A DNA stretch of 64,000 bases from Nonomuraea pusilla (GTDB lineage Bacteria; Actinomycetota; Actinomycetes; Streptosporangiales; Streptosporangiaceae), in NCBI RefSeq assembly GCF_900109355.1, contig NZ_FOBF01000015.1, forward strand, positions 62,001-126,000. The letters run 5' to 3'. Below, one piece after another: positions 35,748 to 43,025 of the stretch. A program made the translations under genes and the position numbers. Positions within the stretch are counted from its first letter, which is position 1; every line of letters begins with the position of its first letter. The notes under the pieces were generated by a model that saw only the letters and a list, made by a program, of their open reading frames with translations, was not told the DNA's origin and made no database searches.

Positions 35748-36490
35748 CCAGCCAGCCCCCGCCGCCGAACCCGAGCGGCACGCCGCACGAGCGGGGCCGC
35801 GTGGACGAGCGCCTCGCCCTCGCCGTACGCGACAACGCCGAGTGGTGCGAGCGGATGTGCCGCGCGCACGGCCTGCCCGGGGCATTCGGCGAACGAGTCT
35901 GGACGAACCCCCGCAGAACCCCCCTCTACTACCCCGACGCGGTGACGCTGTCGCCGCAGGCGACCGCCGCCGACGTCCTCGGCGCGATCGACACCGGCTC
36001 CGGGGCGTCGGTCAAGGACAGCTTCGCGCTGCTCGACCTGCCGGGCTTCGAGGTGCTGTTCGACGCCCAGTGGATCCACCGCGAGGCGCCCGAGCCGGGC
36101 GAGCTCCCCGGCCGGGACGACGGGGAGCTCGTCTGGGAGGCCGTCGCCGACGCCGGCGGCCTGGCGGAGTGGGAACGCGCCTGCTTCTCCGGCGAGGTGA
36201 CGGGCCTGTTCCCGCCCGCGCTGCTGCCCGAGGTGACCGTCCTGGCAGGCAGGGCCGCGGGGGACGTGGTGTGCGGCGCCGTGCTCAACCCGGGCGAGCA
36301 CGCGGTGGGCGTCTCGAACGTCTTCGCCGTGCCCGGCCACGACCTCGGCGCCGCCTGGGCGGGCGTGCTCACCCAGGCCGCCGCGCTGTTCCCCGGCCTG
36401 CCCCTGGTCGGCTACGAGTCAGACCCGGCCGCGGCCGAGAAGCACGGCTTCCGCACGATCGGCCCGCTGCGGATCTGGCTCAGACCCTGA
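35744..36490 (+). CDS. Protein of unknown function, GNAT-like C-terminus, coupled to hrpB
   Basis: A 248-residue cytosolic protein. The start overlaps the hrpB stop by 4 bp (ATGA), so it belongs to the same unit. WCERMCRAHGLPGAFGERVW is near residue 35, and the end LVGYESDPAAAEKHGFRTIGPLRIWLR recalls acetyltransferase C-terminal strands. Similar proteins are seen as uncharacterised in actinobacteria. I cannot name a function; a GNAT-related fold is a weak guess. Confidence 0.75.
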   Translation: MTSQPPPPNPSGTPHERGRVDERLALAVRDNAEWCERMCRAHGLPGAFGERVWTNPRRTPLYYPDAVTLSPQATAADVLGAIDTGSGASVKDSFALLDLPGFEVLFDAQWIHREAPEPGELPGRDDGELVWEAVADAGGLAEWERACFSGEVTGLFPPALLPEVTVLAGRAAGDVVCGAVLNPGEHAVGVSNVFAVPGHDLGAAWAGVLTQAAALFPGLPLVGYESDPAAAEKHGFRTIGPLRIWLRP

Positions 36491-36505
36491 CCGCGCGCCG
36501 GCGGC

Positions 36506-37750
36506 TCAGGCGTCCTGTTCCAGGAGCGCGGCGACGTCCCGCGCCGTCAGGCCGGCCCTTGCCGGGTAGGAGCGCGTCCCCACGCCGACGTCCTTGAAGC
36601 CGCTGGACGTGGCCACGCACACCACGGGGCCGTCGAAGGCGCGTGCCAGCTTCCGGTACCCGGCCAGGCCGGCCGCGCCCGACAGCTCCTGCCAGACCCC
36701 CAGCCGCGCGAGCCGGCGCTGCGCCGCGCGCATCTCGTCGTCGGTCACGAGCACCGCCTCGCCGCCGCTGTCGCGGACGGCCCGCACCCCGCGGTGCCCG
36801 CCCACGGGCCCGGCGATCCCGTACGCCTGGGTGGGCCCCAGCTCGACGATCGCCGCGGGCGCCCCGGCGGCCAGGGCGCGGGCGTGGGGACCTCCGGCGG
36901 CGGGCTCGCAGGCGAACATCCTCGGCACGTCGCGGGTCAGCCCCAGCAGCCGCAGCTCGGTGAACCCCTTCCACACGCCGTACAGCAGCTCCGCGTAGCC
37001 GGTGGGGGAGAACACGGCGGCGGGCACCCGGCCGAGCTGCAGGAACAGCTCGTACGCGATGGTCTTGTAGCCCTCCGGCCCGTACGGGTGGCCGGTGTGG
37101 GTGACGGTCTGGTTGCTGACGGGGTGGTAGCCGAGCCGGTCCACGATCTCCCGCAGCAGCGGCCAGCGCTCCTCCACGGGAACCGACAGCACGGTGGCGC
37201 CGTACGCGCGGGCGAAGTCCTGCACGGCGGGCGGCGAGCCGGCGGAGGTGAGGACGACGGCGCGCAGCCCGGCGCGGGCGGCGTACGCGGCGGCGGACGC
37301 CCCGTGGTTGCCCGACGAGGCGACGACGACGCCGGGCGCCCCCTCGGCGAGCGCGGCGCTGACGGTGACCCGGTTGAGCCGGTCCTTGTGCGACCAGGTG
37401 GGGTTGCGCGACTCGTCCTTGAGGTGGAGCCCGTCACCGAGGTCCAGCAGCGGCGTCCCGCCCTCGCCGAGCGTGGGCGCGTGCAGGGGCGGCAGCAGCG
37501 GCGCCCAGCGGGCGATGTCGGGGCCCGGCTCCTGCTCGAACAGCCGCGGGTCGAGCCGCTCGTGGTCGTAGCCGACCTCAAGCGGGTAGGCGAGGTCGTC
37601 GGTGCTGGTGCGCGGGCAGCCCCTGGTCAGCGGCGGCGACAGCGGGTAGGTGAGCGACGGGTCGCCGAGGGAGCGCTGGTGGGTGGCGAGCGACGCGCCG
37701 GTCTCCCGGACACTCGCACCAGAAGGTGAAAAGCTGCACACTCTAGGCAT
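36506..37750 (-). CDS. PLP-dependent enzyme, threonine synthase/dehydratase-like (fold type II)
   Basis: A 414-residue enzyme. The PLP lysine is K122 in NPTWSHKDRLN, and the phosphate-binding SSGNHGASAAAYAARAG follows. The N-terminal region (YPLSPPLTRGCPRTSTDD) and GPEGYKTIAYEL resemble threonine synthase-like proteins, but the family also includes diaminopropionate and cysteate-type enzymes. The gene's likely start (ATG 37750) shares a CATG with the divergent amidase start; GTG 37741 is an alternative. No biosynthetic partner is adjacent. Confidence 0.78.
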   Translation of the reverse strand: MPRVCSFSPSGASVRETGASLATHQRSLGDPSLTYPLSPPLTRGCPRTSTDDLAYPLEVGYDHERLDPRLFEQEPGPDIARWAPLLPPLHAPTLGEGGTPLLDLGDGLHLKDESRNPTWSHKDRLNRVTVSAALAEGAPGVVVASSGNHGASAAAYAARAGLRAVVLTSAGSPPAVQDFARAYGATVLSVPVEERWPLLREIVDRLGYHPVSNQTVTHTGHPYGPEGYKTIAYELFLQLGRVPAAVFSPTGYAELLYGVWKGFTELRLLGLTRDVPRMFACEPAAGGPHARALAAGAPAAIVELGPTQAYGIAGPVGGHRGVRAVRDSGGEAVLVTDDEMRAAQRRLARLGVWQELSGAAGLAGYRKLARAFDGPVVCVATSSGFKDVGVGTRSYPARAGLTARDVAALLEQDA

Positions 37751-39191
37751 GCTATGGGCAGGCAGGTCCGCCATCGAGATCGCGACGGCCGTCCGCCACG
37801 GCGACGTGACGCCCGTGACCGTGGTGGAGGAGCACCTCGACGTCATCGCCGCCCGCGACCCGCGCGTGGGGGCCTTCCGGCTGGTGCGGGAGCGGGTGCT
37901 GGAGGAGGCGCGGGCGCTGGAGCGGCGGCCCGACCTGGAGCGGCTGCCGCTCGCGGGCGTGCCGGTCGCGGTGAAGGACAACCTGGCGGTGGCGGGCGAG
38001 TCCACCCGCCTGGGGTCGGCCGCCACCTCCCCCGACCCCGCCGCCGAGGACCACGAGACGGTGGCCAGGCTGCGGGCGGCCGGCGCGCTGGTCGTCGGCC
38101 TGACGAACCTGCCGGAGCTGGGCCTCGTCGCGTTCGGCGACAGCGTGTACGGCACCGTGCGCAACCCCTGGAAGCCGGACCGCACGGCGGGCGGCTCGTC
38201 GTCGGGCAGCGCGGCGGCGGTCGCGGCGGGCATGGTGCCGATCGCGCTCGGCAACGACGGCATGGGGTCGCTGCGCATCCCGGCCGCCTGCTGCGGAGTG
38301 CTGGGCTTCAAACCGGGGCCGGGCGTGGTGCCGCGTCCCGAGGACGACTGGGGCGGCCTGACCGAGAACGGCCCCATGGCGCGGACGGTGCCCGACCTGG
38401 CGCTGGCGCTGTCGGTGCTGGCCGGCGACCCCACGCTGGCGGAGGCATGGCGGGGCGGCAGGCGGGTCGAGGCGCAGCCGCCGCCGCTGCGCTCGGTGTG
38501 GGCGGGCGACGACGAGGTGTGGGAGCCCGCGCCGCCGCAGGACGGGCCGGAGCCGTTCGACCTGCGCGTGGCGTACGCGCCGCAGCCGCTGCCGTTCGGG
38601 CTGACCGTGGACCGGGAGTTCCAGGCAGCGGTGCGTGCCGCGGCGGAGACGCTGCGGGTGGCCGGCCACACCGTGGTCGAGCACGGCCGCAGGCTGCCGG
38701 CCTGGCTCGGCCCCTCGACGATCGCGGTGTGGCTGGGCCGGGCGGCGATCTCGGCGCGCGGCCTCGACCGGCGGCGGCTGGAGCGCCGCACCCGCGGGCT
38801 CGCCCGCGCGGGCCGGGTGCTCGGCAGGCTCGGGCTCGACGGCGTGCGCGGCCGCGACCGGTGGAGCGCGTACGGGGCCGACCAGTGGTTCGGCGACGCG
38901 GACGTGCTGCTCATGCCGTCGCTGGCGGCGCCGCCTCCTCCGGCCGACCGGTGGGGCGAGCGGGGTTTCCTGCGCAACGCGGTCGCGAACGTCAGGTACT
39001 CGCCCGCCGCCGGCCCGTGGAACATGTCCGGCTGGCCCGCCATGAGCGTGCCCGTGGCCACGCACTCCACGGGCCTGCCCATCGGGGTGCAGCTCGTGGC
39101 GCCGCCCGGGGGCGAGCCGCTGCTGCTGGGCCTCGCGGCCCAGCTGCAGGCGGCCAACCCGCCGCTCAGCCCGCCGGGTCTCTCGTCCTGA
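37749..39191 (+). CDS. Amidase signature family protein
   Basis: A 480-residue amidase. The catalytic lysine is K76 in VAVKDNLAV, the Gly/Ser-rich stretch is TAGGSSSGSAAAVAAGM, and the nucleophile serine is likely S174 in GMGSLRIPA. The usual DTGGS preceding the nucleophile is changed to NDGMGS, a modest departure. The product could be a cytosolic C-N hydrolase. ATG 37749 directly abuts the divergent PLP gene's start codon. Confidence 0.87.
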   Translation: MLWAGRSAIEIATAVRHGDVTPVTVVEEHLDVIAARDPRVGAFRLVRERVLEEARALERRPDLERLPLAGVPVAVKDNLAVAGESTRLGSAATSPDPAAEDHETVARLRAAGALVVGLTNLPELGLVAFGDSVYGTVRNPWKPDRTAGGSSSGSAAAVAAGMVPIALGNDGMGSLRIPAACCGVLGFKPGPGVVPRPEDDWGGLTENGPMARTVPDLALALSVLAGDPTLAEAWRGGRRVEAQPPPLRSVWAGDDEVWEPAPPQDGPEPFDLRVAYAPQPLPFGLTVDREFQAAVRAAAETLRVAGHTVVEHGRRLPAWLGPSTIAVWLGRAAISARGLDRRRLERRTRGLARAGRVLGRLGLDGVRGRDRWSAYGADQWFGDADVLLMPSLAAPPPPADRWGERGFLRNAVANVRYSPAAGPWNMSGWPAMSVPVATHSTGLPIGVQLVAPPGGEPLLLGLAAQLQAANPPLSPPGLSS

Positions 39192-39200
39192 CGACCGGGC

Positions 39201-40046
39201 TCAGACGCCCGTGGGGTGCCACACCGTCTTCGTCTCCAGGAACGCGGTCATGCGGCGCAGCCCGGGGTCGGCCGTCCAGTCGCCGGCCGTCGGCCGCAGG
39301 ACCCTCTTGAGGTTCTCGGCCGCCGCCTGCTCGCAGCGCAGCGCCAGATCGGCGTCCTCGACGCCGGTCAGGTCGAGCGCGTTGACGTCCATGTGGCCGG
39401 CCAGCCACGGTGCCAGCTCGGCCTGCCGCCCGGTGAGGACGTTCACGACGCCGCCCGGCAGGTCGGACGTGGCCAGCACCTCGGCGAACGTGATCGCCGG
39501 GAGCGGCGACGGCTCGGAGGCCACCACGACGCAGGTGTTGCCGGTGACGATCGCGGGCGCGACCACCGACACCAGCCCCAGCAGCGGATCGGCCGGGGCG
39601 ACGACGGCGACGACGCCCGTGGGCTCCGGCGACGACAGGTTGAAGTACGGCCCCGCGACCGGGTTGGCCGTGCCGTGCACCGCCGCGATCTTGTCGGACC
39701 ACCCGGCGTACCAGACGAGCCGGTCGACGGCGGCGTCCACGGCCTCCAGCGCGGCCTTCCTGGCCCCGCCGAGCTCGTCGGCGAACTGCCCGCGCCGGCC
39801 CTCCAGCATCTCGGCGACGCGGTAGAGGATCTGCCCCCGGTTGTACGCCGTGGCCCCCGACCAGCCGGGGAACGCCTTGCGGGCCGCCACCACGGCGTCG
39901 CGGGCGTCCTTGCGCGACGCCTGCGAGGCGTTGGCGAGGAAGTCGCCCTTGGCCGAGGTCACGGGGTAGGACCTCCCACTCTCCGAGCGCGGGAACGCCC
40001 CGCCGATGTACAGCTTGTAGGTCTTTCTGACGGACAACCTACTCAT
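39201..40046 (-). CDS. Short aldehyde-dehydrogenase-family protein lacking the catalytic domain
   Basis: A 281-residue protein that aligns with the N-terminal NAD-binding half of aldehyde dehydrogenases (KTYKLYIGGAFPRSESGRSYP, ARKAFPGWSGATAYNRGQIL). It ends before the catalytic cysteine region, so it cannot be an ordinary dehydrogenase. No frame carries the missing half downstream, where the amidase ends 9 bp away. Short partners like this are found next to full ALDHs near deoC in actinobacteria. It may be a regulatory or oligomeric partner. Confidence 0.8.
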   Translation of the reverse strand: MSRLSVRKTYKLYIGGAFPRSESGRSYPVTSAKGDFLANASQASRKDARDAVVAARKAFPGWSGATAYNRGQILYRVAEMLEGRRGQFADELGGARKAALEAVDAAVDRLVWYAGWSDKIAAVHGTANPVAGPYFNLSSPEPTGVVAVVAPADPLLGLVSVVAPAIVTGNTCVVVASEPSPLPAITFAEVLATSDLPGGVVNVLTGRQAELAPWLAGHMDVNALDLTGVEDADLALRCEQAAAENLKRVLRPTAGDWTADPGLRRMTAFLETKTVWHPTGV

Positions 40047-40236
40047 CGCCCCGACCCCTCCACGTGGACTCCTGCGACGACTGGACCGGGACGAACACCT
40101 GGCCGCACCGGCTGACGCCGCAGCGGTGGGCGTACCAGCCGACCCGGACGGGCCGCCCGGCGCGGGCGAAGGCGTGGCCGCGGGTGGCCTGGTCGCGCCT
40201 GGCCCTGCGGCCGGCGCGGCGATGCTCACACGTCAA
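40039..40236 (-). CDS. Possible small cysteine-bearing protein between two ALDH genes
   Basis: A 65-residue frame (TTG start 40236) that overlaps the end of the full ALDH by 11 bp and the start of the short one by 8 bp, so no space is left in the operon. Third codon positions are almost all G/C. The centre HRCGVSRCGQVFVP has two cysteines five residues apart. However, an overlapping frame on the other strand has similar codon bias, no ribosome site is clear, and it may be non-coding. Function unknown. Confidence 0.35.
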   Translation of the reverse strand: MTCEHRRAGRRARRDQATRGHAFARAGRPVRVGWYAHRCGVSRCGQVFVPVQSSQESTWRGRGDE

Positions 40237-41650
40237 GGTAGGCCTCCAACCCGTGCAGCCCGCCCTCGCGGCCGTGGCCGGACTCCTTGTAGCCGCCGAA
40301 CGGCGACGCGGGGTCGAACCGGTTGAAGGTGTTGGCCCAGACGACGCCGGCTCTGAGCCGCTCGGCCGTCCAGAGGATGCGCGAGCCCTTCTCCGTCCAG
40401 ATGCCGGCCGACAGCCCGTACGGCGTGTTGTTGGCCTTCTCGACGGCCTCGGCCGGGGTGCGGAACGTCAGCACCGACAGCACGGGGCCGAAGATCTCCT
40501 CGCGGGCGACGCGGTGCGACTGCGCCACGCCGGTGAACACGGTGGGGGGGAACCAGTAGCCGCGTTCGGGCAGCTCGCAGGCGGGCGACCAGCGCCGCGC
40601 GCCCTCGGCCTCGCCGCTGTCGGACAGCTCGCGGATCCTGGCGAGCTGCTCGGCCGAGTTGATCGCGCCGATGTCGGTGTTCTTGTCGAGCGGGTCGCCG
40701 AGCCTGAGCGTGCCGAGCCGCCGCTTGAGCGCGTCGAGCAGCTCGTCGTGGATCGACTCCTGCACCAGCAGCCGGGAGCCCGCGCAGCAGACGTGGCCCT
40801 GGTTGAAGAAGATGCCGTTGACGACGCCCTCGACGGCCTGGTCGATGGCGGCGTCCTCGTACACGATGTTGGCGGCCTTGCCGCCGAGCTCCAGCGTGAG
40901 CTTCTTGTCGGTGCCGGCGACCGCCCTGGCGATGAGCCGGCCGACCTCGGTGGAGCCGGTGAAGGCCACCTTGTTCACGTCGGGGTGCGCCACCACGGCC
41001 GCGCCGGTCTCGCCGGCTCCGGTGACGATGTTGACGACGCCCGGCGGCAGGTCGGCCTGGCGGCAGATGTCGGCGAACAGCAGCGCGGTGAGCGGCGTGG
41101 TCTCGGCCGGCTTCAGCACCACCGTGTTGCCGGTGGCCAGCGCGGGCGCGACCTTCCACGCGAGCATCAGCAGCGGGAAGTTCCAGGGGATGACCTGCCC
41201 GGCCACGCCCAGCGGGCGAGGGTCGGGGCCGAACCCGGCGTACCCGAGCTTGTCGGCCCAGCCGGCGTAGTAGAAGAAGTGGGCGGCGACCAGGGGGACG
41301 TCGACGTCGCGCGACTCGCGGATGGGCTTGCCGTTGTCGAGCGTCTCCAGCACGGCCAGCTCCCTGGCCCGCTCCTGGATGATCCGCGCGATGCGGAACA
41401 GGTACTTGGCCCGCTCGGAGCCCGGCAGGGCGCTCCAGACGCCGAACGCCTTGCGCGCCGCGCGCACGGCACGGTCGACGTCGTCGGACGACGCCGTGGC
41501 GATCTCGGCGAGCTGCTCCTCGGTGGCGGGGTTGACGGTCTTGAACGACGGCCCCGAGCCGTCGACGAACTCGCCGTCGATGAACAGCCCGTACGCGGGC
41601 TTGATGTCGACGACGTCGCGGGACTCCGGCGCCGGTGCGTACTCGAACAT
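40226..41650 (-). CDS. Aldehyde dehydrogenase of the deoC operon
   Basis: A 474-residue NAD-dependent aldehyde dehydrogenase. The oxyanion asparagine is N157 in PWNFPL, the general base is E255 in LELGG, and the catalytic cysteine is C288 in NQGHVCCAGSR. It follows deoC on the same strand with 6 bp spacing, so it may oxidise the acetaldehyde released by deoxyribose-phosphate aldolase to acetate. The short ALDH follows it. Expression is probably tied to nucleoside use. Confidence 0.9.
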   Translation of the reverse strand: MFEYAPAPESRDVVDIKPAYGLFIDGEFVDGSGPSFKTVNPATEEQLAEIATASSDDVDRAVRAARKAFGVWSALPGSERAKYLFRIARIIQERARELAVLETLDNGKPIRESRDVDVPLVAAHFFYYAGWADKLGYAGFGPDPRPLGVAGQVIPWNFPLLMLAWKVAPALATGNTVVLKPAETTPLTALLFADICRQADLPPGVVNIVTGAGETGAAVVAHPDVNKVAFTGSTEVGRLIARAVAGTDKKLTLELGGKAANIVYEDAAIDQAVEGVVNGIFFNQGHVCCAGSRLLVQESIHDELLDALKRRLGTLRLGDPLDKNTDIGAINSAEQLARIRELSDSGEAEGARRWSPACELPERGYWFPPTVFTGVAQSHRVAREEIFGPVLSVLTFRTPAEAVEKANNTPYGLSAGIWTEKGSRILWTAERLRAGVVWANTFNRFDPASPFGGYKESGHGREGGLHGLEAYLDV

Positions 41651-41656
41651 GCGGCC

Positions 41657-42598
41657 TCAGTCCAGAGTGAAGTAGTCGGGGCCCGCGTAGCGGCCGGTGG
41701 CGAGCTTCTGGCGCTGCATGAGCAGGTCGTTCAGCACGGAGGACGCGCCCAGGCGGAACCACTCGGGCGTGAGCCACTCGTCGCCGGCGATCTCGTTGAC
41801 GAGGACGAGGTTCTTGATGGCGTCCTTGGTGGTGCGGATGCCGCCCGCCGGCTTGACGCCGACCTGGCGGCCGGTGCGGTCGCGGAAGTCGCGCACCGCC
41901 TCCAGCATGACGAGCGTGACGGAGGGGGTGGCCGCGGGCGACACCTTGCCGGTGGAGGTCTTGATGAAGTCGGCGCCGGCGAGCATCGCCAGCCAGGACG
42001 CGCGGCGCACGTTGTCGTAGGTGGACAGCTCGCCGGTCTCCAGGATCACCTTCAGGTGGGCGTCGCCGCAGGCGGCCTTCACCGCGACGATCTCCTCGTA
42101 GACCTTCGTGTAGTCGCCGGACAGGAACGCGCCGCGGTCGATCACCATGTCGATCTCGTCGGCGCCGGCGGCGACGGCCAGCGCCGTGTCGCTCACCTTC
42201 ACCTCCAGCGAGGAGCGCCCGCTGGGGAACGCGGTCGCGACCGAGGCGACCTTGACGCCCGAGCCGGCCAGCGCCTCGGCTGCGACCGCGACCAGGTCGG
42301 GGTAGACGCAGACGGCGGCCACGCGGGGCGCGCCGTCGCCGGGGTGAGCCGCCTTGGCGCACATCGCGCGCACCTTGCCGGGGGTGTCGGCGCCTTCGAG
42401 CGTCGTGAGGTCGACCATGGAGATGGCCAGGTCGATGGCGTGGGCCTTGGCGGTGGTCTTGATGGAACGGGTGCCGAGCATCGCCGCCCGCTGGTCCGCG
42501 CCGACCCGGTCGACACCGGGCAGGCCGTGCAGGAATGCCCGCAGCGTCGCGCCGGACGAGGCGACGTCCGCGAGCGAAGTAGTCAGAGTTGACACCAT
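41657..42598 (-). CDS. deoC: Deoxyribose-phosphate aldolase
   Basis: A 313-residue class I aldolase that splits 2-deoxyribose 5-phosphate to glyceraldehyde 3-phosphate and acetaldehyde in deoxynucleoside catabolism. The Schiff-base lysine is K213 in ADFIKTSTGK; K183 in HLKVILETG is the second conserved lysine. ATG 42598 is taken; the ribosome-binding site is weak and it may be a leaderless start. First gene of the deoC-ALDH-short ALDH cluster. Confidence 0.94.
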   Translation of the reverse strand: MVSTLTTSLADVASSGATLRAFLHGLPGVDRVGADQRAAMLGTRSIKTTAKAHAIDLAISMVDLTTLEGADTPGKVRAMCAKAAHPGDGAPRVAAVCVYPDLVAVAAEALAGSGVKVASVATAFPSGRSSLEVKVSDTALAVAAGADEIDMVIDRGAFLSGDYTKVYEEIVAVKAACGDAHLKVILETGELSTYDNVRRASWLAMLAGADFIKTSTGKVSPAATPSVTLVMLEAVRDFRDRTGRQVGVKPAGGIRTTKDAIKNLVLVNEIAGDEWLTPEWFRLGASSVLNDLLMQRQKLATGRYAGPDYFTLD

Positions 42599-42784
42599 CA
42601 CAGCATCGCCGACCAGGGCCGCTACCTCCAAACCGGGCCGACTAAGGCAGTCGGGACGCGGCTCCTAGGTATGCGGGAGCCCTGCGGTGACCGGAGATAG
42701 GGCATCCACCCGATGTGGCGGGGCGGGCCTTAGCGCGAGTCTTAAAGCTGTCAGCAAGAAGCACGAAATATCAGGAGAAACACC

Positions 42785-42931
42785 GTGAATCCCGAGATCG
42801 AGTACGAGCTCATGAAGAGTCACGCGAACGAGCTGCGCCGCGCCGCCGCCGAGCACCGGCGCGCCCGCGAGGCGGAGCGCGGCAACAAGGCCGAGCGCCG
42901 CTCGGTCTTCGGCAAGCGCCGCTCCTCATGA
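42785..42931 (+). CDS. 48-residue highly charged conserved protein
   Basis: A GTG start at 42785, with AGGAG 8 bases upstream, gives a 48-residue protein beginning MNPEIEYELMKSHANELRR and ending FGKRRSS. About one third of residues are Arg/Lys and another quarter Glu/Ala; it is predicted to be a charged helix. The strong ribosome site, clean stop and following terminator support a real gene. Not recognised as any named family; the charge suggests nucleic acid or membrane interaction. It precedes the LuxR-ATPase gene but has its own terminator. Confidence 0.75.
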   Translation: MNPEIEYELMKSHANELRRAAAEHRRAREAERGNKAERRSVFGKRRSS

Positions 42932-42942
42932 CCGCCCCACGA

Positions 42943-42973
42943 AGGCCCGGCCTGAGCATCTCCGGCCGGGCCT
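42943..42973 (+). terminator. Hairpin terminator after the 48-residue gene
   Basis: AGGCCCGGCC (42943-42952) pairs perfectly with GGCCGGGCCT (42964-42973) across an 11-base loop. It lies 12 bp after the small gene's stop and 53 bp before the LuxR-ATPase start, separating the two transcripts. CTGTG follows rather than a T-run. Confidence 0.7.
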
Positions 42974-43025
42974 CTGTGCCCCCGTAACCCCACAAACGCG
43001 TCGAAAGCAATAGAAGAGGCATGAC

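Noticed and set aside
39201..40046. Short ALDH as a frameshifted full gene
   Set aside because: No catalytic-half sequence appears in any frame downstream; the amidase gene ends 9 bp away.
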